Shown: positions 27,790-37,550, counted from the stretch's first letter. The stretch is DNA of 64,000 nt from Symsagittifera roscoffensis (GCF_963678635.1 NC_087067.1:60684594-60748593); one strand, 5' to 3'. Notes: generated by a model from the sequence alone, not told the origin. Translations and numbers: made by a program.

Positions 27790-28306
27790 AAAATAGAACA
27801 ATTTTTTTCTCCCCTACCCAATTAATGAAATGTCTAACGACCTCAAACGTCGATTCACTATCCAACCTTTTCAAAAGACCCAGGACTAATAGAAATTTTT
27901 CAATCACTCTAACCATTCTATTTAGGCTAAACAGTGAAGAACTTCGGTTATTCATCCTTCACTTGACCCTCAACCCTCCTACCTGTCCCAGGATAAATCT
28001 TAATCTTAGTAAGTTTAAAAAGGTATCTAACGAACTACTTGCGTTCTAATCATACCTGAACCTTCTGGATCGATTTACTATTCTCCAACCCTTGAACACA
28101 ATCACTATCCCTAAGTAAGATTAAGTAAATTAACACCTTAGCTTAGATTAGCCACGAGAAAGTAACAATCATTCTCTGGAATCGATATATTTTTCTTCCC
28201 AACCCTGAACAAAAGACCCAGGTTAAGCTAACCAAAAAATCGCAAGGACTAACAGTCTAGGAAATTAAAATCACTAATAACAATCTTGCATCCCTCATCC
28301 TAAACA
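27790..28306 (+). repeat. Retroelement leader / LTR-like segment
   Basis: About 500 bp immediately upstream of the gag-like ORF are present inverted at 53,248-53,760, and a 70-bp stub of the beginning lies at 55,005-55,075. It starts near GAACAATTTTTTTCTCCCC and includes CCTAAGTAAGATTAAGTAAATTAACACC and TGACCCTCAACCCTCC. Position just 5' of gag in two copies suggests an LTR or 5' leader. No matching copy was found downstream of either gag, so LTR status is unproven. Confidence 0.6.
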
Positions 28307-30078
28307 TTGTCATTGAAAAATCTAGGAAATAAACAAACAATCGTACTACACAGTTTTGAAATAAACAACCAAAAATACGATCTCGTTTTTACCCCGCTTG
28401 CACAAACAATTGGATACATTCGAACAAAGCGACAATCAATAAAAAGAAAAATTATAAGTAAACAAAGACAGATCACACGAAAAAGATTTTCAAAGCGAAG
28501 AAACGCAATCTCCGAATCAGAAGTCAGTAATCTAGACGCACTATATAAACTATAAGATTCAGTAAGTAAAAATTATCCAATCGATGATCAAATATATTTT
28601 TCCGATTCAGAAGCCACATCATACTCATCAAAAAAATGAAAAAGAAGAATCAAAAAGATATACAAACACAAACCAGTACATCTATACAATTGGAATCAAC
28701 CAATCATACACATTGAACATTATGTATTAACAGTCATAAAACGAAAAGCTGAGCAACACTCAAAGTGACCAAAGTCCAGACGAAGAATCTGTTTTTCCAT
28801 TCATTATAAATTCACTCACTGATGATAGAGGACAAACTCGATTTTGCATAAATTTACTCGTGAATTTGTTTGAACGAGGAATCAGCCCATGTTAAGCAGA
28901 ATTCCCAGCAATAAAAATCAAAAGACAAATTATAGAACATTATTTGAAAGAAGTATGTAACCTAACACAACAATGGAATCTACACCATAGAAATCAGTAC
29001 ACCAAGAACATCTCATGGTAAATATGTTAACCAAACAGACGACATTGATTTAGAATTTTCAAAAGTTTTCACAGAATATATCAAAAGCATACAATATCAA
29101 AAATCACAGAGAGCAAACTCAATATTTACTAACGAAGTTTCTGCAATATATAGTTATTTATCTATACTAGAAAGAACAGAAGCTCAAAGTACATCACCAG
29201 TTCAAACATGAAGACACACAAAAGTAAGAAATGAAATTGCCGCATTTTCAACATTTTTAATCACAATCCGTGAAAATTTTACCAGTAATAATGTCTCACA
29301 AAACGCTTAACAAGACTTGCAAAAAATTCTAGCATGGTTTATTATTGATTATTTCACACACAATATTGATTTAATTGAACAGGCAAGAAAAACTTTCAGA
29401 CCTCAAAGTACCAATGACGACACTGTCATTGCAGAACAATCAGATTACGTTTGGGACCCCGAATGGTCTCATCCACTATTTCTAAATTTCCCAGTAGATA
29501 TCTCAAGTCAAGCAATAAGTACAATATCTTTTCACAAAGATTATGTAAAAGTATTTCCACTAACAATAGATGCAACACCTTTAAACTATAATTCATTCCT
29601 ACCCGATACACAAAATAATAGTTTAAATTCAAATGTTATACAACAGGAAAATCTAATTGAAACTAAAAATCTTACGCAACAAGATATTCAAACACCATCA
29701 CATTTTATAAATGAAGAGATAGTTCAAACAACAGTAAAAGCTACACAACAAAGTATTTCACCAATACATCCAAATTTCACAACACCAAGAAATAAAAATC
29801 CATTACTATCACAAGTAACATTTCAATCGATGGTTAAACCCTCGGTTGCTCCAAAATACTCACATATGGACTATCAAACATATAGACCAACGACAAAACC
29901 ATCAAAAAAACGAAAAATTTTCACGAGAAATAATTTTGCAGAACACAATTATAATTACGTAAATCCATCAAAAACAAATCAATCTCCTCGAAAAACATGC
30001 AGAATCATGTATATTCTCAATATTTGAATCTCCCAAGTACATCAACCAGCTCAGTAATTTTTCAAGATTATCCACATC
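28307..30078 (+). pseudogene. Gag-like polyprotein of a Gypsy-like element, plus-strand copy
   Basis: The N-terminal block (28,307-28,555, 82 codons) has TIGYIRTKRQSIKRK and QRQITRKRFSKRRNAISESEVSN. A frame-broken middle (28,755-29,310) matches FPFIINSLTDDRG and LFERGISPC, with an in-frame stop after the last motif. A long open block of 236 codons (29,317-30,027) is Gln/Asn/Thr-rich and contains SDYVWDPEWSHPLFLNF and KPSVAPKYSHMDYQTYRP. The order matches the minus-strand copy at 18.0-21.6 kb. Coding ends abruptly at about 30,078, where inverted satellite monomers begin, so the capsid and knuckle parts are lost. Confidence 0.82.
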
Positions 30079-30427
30079 CTCCTGGACATGAAATGGGTGC
30101 GGAAAGACCAATAAAAAAATATGACATTATGTTTCAGTGACCGGCGGGCCTTGTTACAACAACTAACCGACTCCTGGACATAAAATGGGTGCGGAGACAG
30201 CAATAAGGTCTATGACATTATGTTTCAAAGACTGATGAGCATTGTTACATCAACTAACCGACTTCTGGACATTAAATGGGAGCGGAAACACAAAAAGAGG
30301 TCTATGACATTATGTTTCAGTGACCGACGGACATTGTTACATCAACTTAACGACTTCTGGACAACAAACGGTTGCGGAAACACGAACAAAGGTCTATGAC
30401 ATTATGATTCAGTGACCGACGGACATT
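30079..30427 (-). repeat. Inverted block of the 92-bp satellite
   Basis: Roughly four monomers of the satellite from the start of the window are here in the opposite orientation. ATGACATTATGTTTCAGTGACC and TCCTGGACATAAAATGGGTGCGG recur three to four times. The left edge cuts the gag pseudogene. The right edge (about 30,427) cuts into the core-like gene of Polinton B. Confidence 0.93.
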
Positions 30428-30720
30428 GCTTGGATTTCTTTTTTCCACCTTCCAACTGTTTTCGAACTGTTCTTGTTCCAACATCTTTTGCAAATGCTTT
30501 GAGTTTTTTTCGTCCGCTGACAATTTCTCCAATCTCTGGAGCAGCGATTTCAAACAAATCTGCTTCGATTCTTTATGCAGCTGGGACTAGATATTTAATA
30601 ATAAAGGGAATTGCAGTTCTCCCAAGAGTTTGTGCAAGAGCACCAAAACCTTTTCCACGCTGTCTTTTCCACGCTGTCTTCAAGAAAAATAAGAAAATTA
30701 GCTGAAATTTCGGCAATCAT
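30428..30720 (-). pseudogene. Truncated core-like basic protein gene (Polinton B)
   Basis: The minus strand retains GKGFGALAQTLGRTAIPFI, AAKRI.ADLFEIAAPEIGEIVSGRKKLKAFAKDVGTRTV and a Lys-rich end, matching A 36,721-36,290. The 3' end is replaced by satellite DNA. The AGACAGCGTGGAAA string just upstream of the conserved part is duplicated here. As in A, no ATG is in frame upstream. Confidence 0.8.
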
Positions 30721-30737
30721 TTCGTATGAAGTATAAA

Positions 30738-31600
30738 TCAAAAAAGATTATCCGAAAACTTGCGAAACAAGCGAACAACTCGTGTAATTCCTACAGACAC
30801 AAAAGGAATTTTCTCACCCATACTTTTCCTTAGTTCTATTTTTATGCTATGGAAAGAGTTTTTTAACAGTTTTTTTGAATTGTAGATTTGTGAAGGATTG
30901 ATGTGTACGATACTATTTTGGACTGTCCTGTAGATATGTACTGTCCTGTAGATTTTATGTCTCCATTTTTAACTTTAGAAATGAAAGGAATACACCGCAG
31001 TAAAGGAGTTTTTGTATCGCCTACTATGTTATATTCTATAATATCACTATTAATTATTAGGGAATGTATTCTTATAATGTCGTAAGAATACTGAGGACAA
31101 TGTGGTCCTTTTCTTTTCATTATAACACCTGTCTGATTTTGTTCTAAATCACAACCAAAAATGTGACTCAAAACAGCACTTTGAATCATAAACACTGATT
31201 GATCCTCAGTTAAATGAATGGCAATTTTTGTGTCATCTTATCTACTGATAATTAAACTCCGTTATATTCATATTTTGTGCGCCCATACGTTTTCGACCTT
31301 TGTCATTCATGGCTACAACTATGTCAGCAATACTTGGATACAATTCAGGTTCAATATGCATCGGTTGAATCTTTCTTTTTTCCTCAGGACTTTCTCGTCC
31401 ATCTATCGAAGTAAACTTTCCCTCTGTAACGTTTTGTTACAATGAAGGGTACGATATTTCTGAATTAGCAACCTCCCATTCTCCTTTTAGATGTATTTGT
31501 TCCGGTAGAAAAATTGTAAAGGAACTAAGACTATTATTCGGATAACAATTAAAAGAAGCATTAGAAACTAAGAAACTAGCTCAATAGTAAAAGAATTCAT
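30738..31600 (-). pseudogene. Broken penton-like minor capsid gene (Polinton B)
   Basis: This copy matches A 37,508-36,681. An ATG at 31,600 is followed within 15 codons by a TAG and a frameshift. The longest open block (31,195-30,863) holds MFMIQSAVLSHIFGCDLEQ and the conserved YDIIRIHSLI.....EYNIVGDTKTPLLRC. At the position where A has its TGA stop, this copy has a serine codon, showing that the A stop is a new mutation. Confidence 0.85.
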
Positions 31601-31654
31601 GACAACTGATCGATAGAAATTTGTTTTAAAAATGACTTACCTTTAAACTGAACA

Positions 31655-32584
31655 TTTTCTCAGCTTTTTTTATAAAACTTTCCCAGAATTTCTTCTTTTT
31701 CGAGATCTTTGCTGATGTATGTAGCAGGCGTTTTGTAGATTTTGCTGAAATTTCCAAAATTTCATCTGTAAACTGTGGTTTGTAACCTTTTCGGAACGAA
31801 ATATCGTTTTTCGAAATTCAAACTCTATCACCAATTTTGAGTTTTGATTTAGTATATTTCTTGAACGATTTGTTATACAAAGTTGTAAAATAATCACTGT
31901 TCTTCACATCTCTGGGAGGTTTTCCAAATGATCGATTTTTTGTGACAGTTCACTGTAGAAACAAATTGATGTAATTTGGGGATAAATGTTTCACCATGAT
32001 CTTCGATGAAACAATATATTATATATTTTAAAAACTTAATTGCTCTCTCTGCTAATTCAGCTTTTGTTTCACTCATTGGTGATTAAACCTCAATGTCTTT
32101 CTCCTTGCAAAATTTTTTAAAAGTTCCCCCATATTCTGTTCCTTTATCAACCCAAAGTTTTACAGGAGTGTTTTTTTCAAGAAATCAATTTTCTGAAAGT
32201 TTGTAAAATGTCTTTGGCATACTTTGTTTCCACTGTTTGATCTCTGACAATTCTTGGAAAAATATCTACAGCAAATAATAAATACTTGACTCCTTTGTTT
32301 TGACTCGCTAATTTGTCGACAAAAGCCAAGTCCATACACCAGATTTTAATGATATATTTAGAAAACGCTTGAAGTCTTCGGAAACACCTGGTTGGTGGAC
32401 CAAATTTTATATACGACGTCTGGGTTTGTAAAAAATTTTCTACTATCTTTTTTGATAAACCACTCGCTTTACTCATGTTTTGAATAGAACCGTACACAGC
32501 TCTGCCCCCAGAATACATTATGTTTAGTCTTACCTTTTCAGATTTTGAAAGGGACCCAAGTTCCTCTATCTTTTGCTCTGGCAT
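31655..32584 (-). pseudogene. Broken integrase gene (Polinton B)
   Basis: Three open blocks (32,599-32,177, 32,076-31,894 and 31,897-31,670) match the A integrase in order. They show WCMDLAFVDKLA with the first catalytic Asp, a SETKAELAERAIKFLK region with the catalytic Glu, and the FEISA/IYK C-terminal part. ATG is at 32,584. Frameshifts lie near 32,180 and 31,890. Confidence 0.85.
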
Positions 32585-32599
32585 TCTCGTTAATAACAA

Positions 32600-32947
32600 G
32601 TTTAGGAGAAATTTGAGTTGCTTCCAAACTAGTAAAGTAAATATCTGGAAAATTGGTATTTTTTCGCTCTAGTGCACACCCAAAGTCTACAATGGATTCT
32701 TTTGTATCTCGAGTATCTAATATAAAATTGTCTGACTGGCTGAGATTACTTCTAGGAGAGTTCAAAATTAAATCAAAAATGTGTTTTTTTTGCTCGTTTT
32801 CAACCTCGCCTTTACATCACTGTTAACAGAATCAAAAATTTTTGGTACAGTCTCCTCCTTTTCTTGCGTTTGTTCCAATTTTGGTTTTCTTGATAACGTA
32901 CTTTGTGATTGATAAATTGAGTACGGAATTAAAACAAACTGTTCCAT
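32600..32947 (-). pseudogene. Broken copy of the 38.5-38.9 kb small gene (Polinton B)
   Basis: An ATG at 32,947 begins a frame with FVLIPYSIYQ, matching the A gene. The frame breaks near 32,770 and resumes as NFILDTRDTKESIVDFGCALERKNTNFPD. It lies between the small overlapping ORF and the integrase, as in A. Confidence 0.75.
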
Positions 32948-33249
32948 ACTATGTCAATCGTTTGATGACAAAAGGGGTGATGATAGATACCAATTGTACC
33001 TTTACTTGAACTTAAAATAATTCTTCTTGTGTGTAGAGGAGTTCTTTTTTGTGTTAGTTCTGAAACTTCTTCTCGATATTTTACTAAGTCTTCTTTCTGA
33101 AGATCTCGAAGCTCTCCTCTTAATAGGTTTACTAAACACTCGCTCAGAAATTGAATGAAATCTTTTGAGCGATTGAGAATGAATTGTTTTCGAAGACTTA
33201 GTGAAAATTTTTGAAATATTGGGAGAATAGAGACGTATTGGGTACTCAT
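32929..33249 (-). CDS. Small conserved Polinton protein overlapping ATPase 3' end (B copy)
   Basis: A 106-codon frame starting at ATG 33,249 matches the A protein at 39,155-38,853. MS.QYVSILPIFQ.FS, the strong block FIQFLSECLVNLLRGEL.DL.K.D and the SELT..RT.LH.RR stretch are shared. It overlaps the ATPase pseudogene in a different frame. Agreement between the copies is better in this frame than in the overlapping ATPase tail. The last part is frameshifted relative to A, so its C-terminus differs. Confidence 0.65.
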   Translation of the reverse strand: MSTQYVSILPIFQKFSLSLRKQFILNRSKDFIQFLSECLVNLLRGELRDLQKEDLVKYREEVSELTQKRTPLHTRRIILSSSKGTIGIYHHPFCHQTIDIVWNSLF

Positions 33250-33766
33250 CGTCCAAAAATTTTGTCTCTATTTCAGCTGGTAAGTAAAATTTTGTTGGAA
33301 CTGACCCACTATCAGAGCAATACCTAATTGAATCGACTGTTTTTGTGGTTAAATCAATAAGTGAATGAACATAAGGAACCGAAGTTGCATCTTGATACCA
33401 CTCTTTCTGATGGGATCCTAGGCCTAGTTGTTGTCCTAATGTTTTGATTTGTAAAACATCCTTCAGCGACTTGAATAAAACTATGCGTGTATTATGTAAC
33501 TCTACATCTCTTCCTAATCTGCTTTGATGAAACAAATTGTGTTTGATGTATATTGTATTCAGTCCCCTGTGTCTCCCAGCAGTAGCAATTTTTACAAATT
33601 GTTTGGAGTAAAAAATTTCTCCTCAAGAAACATCAAATATGAGCAAATACTTAGTTCTGTTATTGGGAAAATTTTCAATCAAGTTCAAATCTACTCCTTG
33701 AATAAATTTAAGGTTTTTTCTTTGCATTGACTATAATGAGGTTGATAGTGTTGATAAAAATAAAAA
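33002..33766 (-). pseudogene. Truncated packaging ATPase gene (Polinton B)
   Basis: A 177-codon frame (33,535-33,002) matches the C-terminal two thirds of the A ATPase, with LFKSLKDVL, the LIDLTTKTVDSIRYCSDSGS motif and a basic tail. The upstream part to 33,766 matches in another frame with stops. The Walker A region is missing because Polinton A begins there. Confidence 0.85.
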
Positions 33767-33782
33767 GTTTTGTAGAATGCTG

Positions 33783-34039
33783 GTGAGATAAGATAATGGT
33801 AAGAGAATCGTACTTTTTTTAGTTTTTGTGTGGAAATGTCTAGTTTTTTCGCAAAAATGTTGGCGCGTGTTAACTAAATTGTGAATATCGAAGGTTAATT
33901 ACGTGTAGGTTGTGTAATGAAGGACTTTTGATTAGTTTTTTGATACATGGTAAGTCAATGGTAAGAGTTTTTGGGTAAATTTTTATGAAAAAATTTTCAA
34001 AAAAACTTCAAAAAACGATAAGGTTAGCTATTATTTGAC
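33783..34039 (+). repeat. Left terminal inverted repeat of Polinton A (outer part lost)
   Basis: About 257 bp that are the reverse complement of the inner part of the right TIR. Landmarks are TAAGATAATGGTAAGAGAATCG, TTTTCGCAAAAATGTTGGCGCG, GTGTAATGAAGGACTTTTGATTAG and CGATAAGGTTAGCTATTATTTGAC. The outermost 140 bp of the right TIR, including the G/C run and the ATTCCCTATCTTAATACAT motifs, are absent. ATPase DNA of Polinton B abuts directly at about 33,767-33,782. Confidence 0.93.
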
Positions 34040-34057
34040 CTAATTTATTAAATAATC

Positions 34058-34108
34058 TTACTTTCTATCTAATTGAAACGATAATTTTACTTTCTATCTA
34101 ATTGAAAC
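34058..34108 (+). repeat. Tandem duplication next to left TIR
   Basis: A 22-bp string, TTACTTTCTATCTAATTGAAAC, is present twice with a 29-bp period (34,058-34,079 and 34,087-34,108). Element C has the same string once at the equivalent place (about 59,891), identifying its end as a left-type end. Confidence 0.85.
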
Positions 34109-34249
34109 AATGCTGAAACCTACAGAGACTTCGAAAAAAGGCGAGTTTCCGAGAAAAAAGTTTAAATTACAAAGAAAGTATATAAATCATTGCATCGTAT
34201 AGTAAACTTACTGCCAAAATTTACACTTACAAATGAAAAAACTACAAAT

Positions 34250-34648
34250 TTACATAAAATTACTTATAAAATTCAAAACATGCACATCATGAATATTATT
34301 CAAGTTTGTCTGGTAGAATTTAAAAAGAAGAAATGCTGAATAAATTGCGTAAAATCCACACAAATTATCAGTTTTTTGTAGCTTTCGAGGAACCATTCGC
34401 CGATACTTTTTTGTTAGAAAGGAATAAGTTGTTCTCCTCCGACCCAAAGAATCAGCAAAATAGTAAGTTTTATTCAATCGAGCCATCATGATCCAGTGCT
34501 CCCCTCTATCATTGCTTGGAGCTGAGTTAACAATTGCAAAAGAGTATTTTGTTAGTTGAGGTACTTTATCAGAGGGGTAAGATCCCATGTACTTGAACCT
34601 CAGTTCAGGAATTCTTTCCATAATTTGCAGAAGTGAAAAATTATCCAT
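34250..34648 (-). CDS. PRO: Adenain-like maturation cysteine protease
   Basis: The 132-residue protein has the catalytic layout of adenovirus-type (Ulp1/C5) proteases: His51 in GEHWIM, Asp66 in FADSLG, Gln91 and the nucleophile Cys97 in NLCGFYAIY. In Polintons this enzyme is thought to process capsid precursors during virion assembly. The frame is intact from ATG 34,648. That ATG overlaps by 8 nt the stop codon of the spliced membrane-protein gene upstream. It is the gene nearest the left TIR. Length is in the usual range for the family, slightly short at the N-terminus. Confidence 0.93.
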   Translation of the reverse strand: MDNFSLLQIMERIPELRFKYMGSYPSDKVPQLTKYSFAIVNSAPSNDRGEHWIMMARLNKTYYFADSLGRRRTTYSFLTKKYRRMVPRKLQKTDNLCGFYAIYSAFLLFKFYQTNLNNIHDVHVLNFISNFM

Positions 34649-34981
34649 TTTCGCAAATGTTAGCTGATTTACATCTAAAACAAAGAAATAGAAAGTATGA
34701 TATTGTAATTTAGGATGGAAAATCCTAAAGTTATTGACTTACTCGCATTTAGGTACTGAATCAACAAAGTCCCATACACGAAACTTGTGAACTGGACAAA
34801 ATTTGTTGAACACTGATTTACAGTCTAGGTTTTCAATTAAACAGCATTCATTAGCTGCTTTTTCTGGAGATTTAGGTCTGAAGAAAAACAAAATATATAG
34901 TACAGAGACAATCACAATGAAAAGTCCCAAAAAAGCTACAATATTTTTATAGGAACCTGAAAACTCAAAAAAACTAAACAT
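34641..34981 (-). CDS. Small membrane protein, probably spliced
   Basis: The ATG at 34,981 overlaps the stop of the capsid gene by 8 nt. The first exon encodes an aromatic N-terminus, one hydrophobic segment at about residues 13-34, then a Cys-rich tail (ECCLIENLDCKS, FCPVH). Unspliced, it stops at 34,739 after 80 codons. A GTAAGT donor just before that stop and a TTTGTTTTAG acceptor define a 68-bp intron. Splicing extends the protein to about 90 residues with two further Cys and moves the stop to 34,641, overlapping the protease ATG. A virion membrane or membrane-interacting role is possible, but the function is not known. Confidence 0.7.
34675..34742 (-). other. Predicted 68-bp intron
   Basis: On the minus strand the donor CGA|GTAAGT and the acceptor TTTGTTTTAG| bound an AT-rich intron. 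Removal keeps the reading frame of the small membrane protein and brings its stop to an 8-nt overlap with the next gene, matching the overlap at its own start. That coincidence is the main support. Confidence 0.6.
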
Positions 34982-36293
34982 TTTTAGCGACTGTTCCGAA
35001 TTTGTCAATTTGAACATTTGATAGTCTTTCTCCCAAGACTATCACTTCCGTTACTTGCTCCAAGGGAAACTGAAAAAACATTCCTAATCTCAAGCTTTCT
35101 CCACTAAGTTCTGAATAATGCAAGTGTTCAGCGGCATCCTGTAGTGAAGTCAAGTCGAAAACTAGAATATAGTGATTTTGAAAATCTTCCATAGGAAGAG
35201 CTGGAAAATCTTCGTTAAACTGCATTGCTTTCATTGTTGTAACATAGAGTCGACAAGGAGAGGTTGTATCTAATGAAATAATTGCTCTTCCACCCCGAAT
35301 AATTCTAAGCTCTCTCAAATGAAATTGTTGATAATTGAAAGGATTTTCATAAAAAGATCCCGCAACAGCCGAATTTGTATTCATTGCAACAGCTATCCTT
35401 CTGGTTGGGGCATTATTGAAAATATTTTCCTGAATAAACTGGTTTTGACGAGATGGAATGATAAAGGTTCTTGCTATAGTTTCCATGTAATTGTATTGAG
35501 CAGGTTCTCTTTCCAGATTCCATTGCAAGTATTGATGATTAGGTTCAGCAACTAAAATTCTTCTAGTAAACAATGAACAATCAACTATTTTCAGACTGAC
35601 ATTTGGATTATCAGATAACATGTAAAAATTAGGTCTAGCTCGAATAAGTTTAATTCGCACTTTGGTATTTGGTAGCAACAGTTTTTCGCAATTAAACAAA
35701 TCGATGGCGAGCCTCCCATAGAGTGAAAAAGTTATCCCTGTTCCCAAGGAATTTGCTCTATCAGTGACTGGATACATATCAAATGCATCAGGATTTTCTT
35801 CAAAACTGTATCCATGACAAGCAAGAATTCCTTTATTACTCACTGCTGACGAGTTGAATTCGTTCGATATCTGTGCCTTATGAGGATATAATCCATTGGC
35901 ATTGTAAACCATTGTATTGTTGAAATAAACTTCACAGTTGGAGAATAGAGAAGGTAGTAGATTGTTTACATAAGTTAAGTAAGTTTGTGGTTCCTCATCT
36001 GAAACTTCCTCCGATTTTGCTTTATGTTCTGCTTTTTCTTTTTTGAAAGCATCAAACAATCTTCCTTTAAATAGTTGAAGCTTTAAGCTAAGATGGGTAT
36101 CACGCATATCCAAGTAGAGGTTACGATCCGTTTCAAATTCAAACTCAATACTGCTTTCATCCAGAGAAGTACTGGGGAATACTTCTTGTGTGTAAGATGA
36201 CATAATTGTTTCCAAAACTGGGACTTTATCAAAAATCTCCAATGAAGAATTTGTAAAAGCCCTGTACCGAAAATGGCTTTGGTTTACACTCAT
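34974..36293 (-). CDS. MCP: Major capsid protein (double jelly roll)
   Basis: This is a complete 439-codon frame. The N-terminal region with IEFEFETDRNLYLDMRDTHL and the block LLPSLFSNCEVYFNN followed by YPHKAQISNEFN are hallmarks of the protein widely annotated F54H12.2-like in invertebrates, the Polinton major capsid protein. It should form trimeric capsomers of an icosahedral particle. ATG 36,293 overlaps the stop of the core-like gene (ATGA), and its stop overlaps the next ATG by 8 nt. It is the best-preserved large gene in element A, with no stop or frameshift. Confidence 0.92.
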   Translation of the reverse strand: MSVNQSHFRYRAFTNSSLEIFDKVPVLETIMSSYTQEVFPSTSLDESSIEFEFETDRNLYLDMRDTHLSLKLQLFKGRLFDAFKKEKAEHKAKSEEVSDEEPQTYLTYVNNLLPSLFSNCEVYFNNTMVYNANGLYPHKAQISNEFNSSAVSNKGILACHGYSFEENPDAFDMYPVTDRANSLGTGITFSLYGRLAIDLFNCEKLLLPNTKVRIKLIRARPNFYMLSDNPNVSLKIVDCSLFTRRILVAEPNHQYLQWNLEREPAQYNYMETIARTFIIPSRQNQFIQENIFNNAPTRRIAVAMNTNSAVAGSFYENPFNYQQFHLRELRIIRGGRAIISLDTTSPCRLYVTTMKAMQFNEDFPALPMEDFQNHYILVFDLTSLQDAAEHLHYSELSGESLRLGMFFQFPLEQVTEVIVLGERLSNVQIDKFGTVAKNV

Positions 36294-36721
36294 TTTTTAT
36301 TGTCAAAAATGTCTTTGCGAGAGCGACTGTTTTTCGATCTGCCTTTTCGAGAAATGGATCTGGTTCTAGCTGTTTTACGCTTAGATTTCTTTTTTCCACC
36401 TCCCAATTGTTTCCAAACTGTTTTTGTTCCCACATCTTTTGCAAATGTTTTGAGTTTTTTACGTCCACTAACAACTTCCCCAATCTCTGGAGCAGCGATT
36501 TCAAACAAATCTGCCCCAATTCTTTTTGCAGCTGGGACTATATATTTTTTAATAAAGGGGATTGCAGTTCTCCCAAGAGTTTGCGCAAGAGCTCCAAAAC
36601 CTCTTCCACGCTGTCTTGCATGTCCTCGAAAAATAGGGAAATCAGCTGATTTTGAGCAACCATTTCGTATGAAGTTTAAATCAAAAATGATTATTCGAAA
36701 TCTTGCGGAACAAGAGAACAA
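36290..36721 (-). CDS. Basic core-like Polinton protein
   Basis: The conserved part begins at RQRGRGFGALAQTLGR and continues with AIPFIKKYIVPAAKRIGADLFE, SGRKKLKTFAKDVG and a strongly basic tail (GGGKKKSKRK, SRKGRSKN). The composition suggests DNA binding, or a membrane-active minor virion protein like adenovirus core or pVI proteins. That is inference from composition and gene position. The frame is open from 36,721 but contains no ATG before the conserved part. A spliced 5' exon is therefore likely, and TTTTTCGAG or AAAATCAG are weak acceptor candidates. Its TGA overlaps the MCP ATG by 4 nt and its 5' end overlaps the penton-like gene. Confidence 0.78.
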   Translation of the reverse strand: MFSCSARFRIIIFDLNFIRNGCSKSADFPIFRGHARQRGRGFGALAQTLGRTAIPFIKKYIVPAAKRIGADLFEIAAPEIGEVVSGRKKLKTFAKDVGTKTVWKQLGGGKKKSKRKTARTRSISRKGRSKNSRSRKDIFDNKK

Positions 36722-37508
36722 CTCGAGTGATTCCTACGGATACAAGAGGAATTTTTTCGCCTGTACTATCTCTTAGTTCTATCTTGATACTATGGAAAGA
36801 ATTTTTCAACAGCTTTTTAAACTGTAAATTTTTAAAGGATTGATAATTCATGTACTGTCCTGTAGAAATTATATCTCCACTCTTCACTTTGGAGATAAAT
36901 GGAATACAACGCAATAAGGGAGTTTTTGTATCACCAACTATGTTATATTCTATAATATCACTGTATATCATTAGGGAATGTATTCTTATAATGTCGTAAG
37001 AATACTGAGGATAATGTGGACCTTTTCCTTTCATTATAACCCCTGTTTGATTTTGTTTTAAATCACAACCAAAAATGTGACTCAAATCAGCACTCTGAAT
37101 TATAAACACTCATTGACTCTCAGTTAAATGAACAGCAACTTTTTGTGTAAATTTATCTACTGATACATAGATTCCGTTATATTCAAAAACTTGAGCTCCT
37201 AGACGTTCTCGAATTTTGTTGTTCATGGCTACAACTATATCAACAGTACTTGGATACAATCCTGGTTCAATGTTCATCGGTACAATCTTTCTTTTCTCCT
37301 CAGAACTTTCTCTTCCATCTACGAATGTAAACTTTCCCTCTGTAACATTTTGGTACAAAGAAGGGTATGATATTTCTGAAATAGCAACCTCCCATTCTCC
37401 CTTCAAATGTATTTGTTCAGGTAGAAAATTTGTAAAAGAACTAAGACTATTATTCGGATAACAATTAAAAGAAGCGTCGGAAACCAACTCAATAGTGAAA
37501 GAATCCAT
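36681..37508 (-). pseudogene. Penton-like minor capsid protein gene with one nonsense codon
   Basis: The frame from ATG 37,508 reads MDSFTIELVSDASFNCYPNN, then SSFTNFLPEQIHLKGEWEVAISEISYP and LYPS..DIV.AMN, all typical of the Polinton minor (penton) capsid protein. A single in-frame TGA at 37,110-37,112 interrupts it. The frame then continues open for 142 codons with YDIIRIHSLMIYSDIIEYNIVGDTKTPLLRC and GDIISTGQYMNYQ, to a natural stop at 36,681. Polinton B has a serine codon at the TGA site. Full length would be about 275 residues, normal for the family. It would occupy capsid vertices. Confidence 0.92.
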
Positions 37509-37550
37509 GACAACTGATCGGAAAAAATTTAGTTTAAAAATGATTTACCT

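Larger units (their letters stand above)
30428..33766 (-). mobile_element. Polinton B, piece 1 (counterpart of A 36,380-39,675)
   Basis: The stretch is collinear with Polinton A from the core-like gene to the N-terminal part of the packaging ATPase, all on the minus strand. It is truncated at 30,427 by inverted satellite and at about 33,766 by the terminal repeat of Polinton A. All genes are more decayed than in A. The next part of B, from about A 39,820 onward, reappears at 50,577, on the other side of A. Confidence 0.92.

Noticed and set aside
27790-28306. Complete LTR retrotransposon call
   Set aside because: No second direct copy of the leader downstream of gag, no primer-binding site or polypurine tract could be identified; only an LTR-like segment is reported.
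37110-37112. Selenocysteine or readthrough at the TGA in the penton-like gene
   Set aside because: Polinton B has a serine codon at the same place and neither a SECIS-like structure nor a reason for recoding is seen. It is a nonsense mutation.
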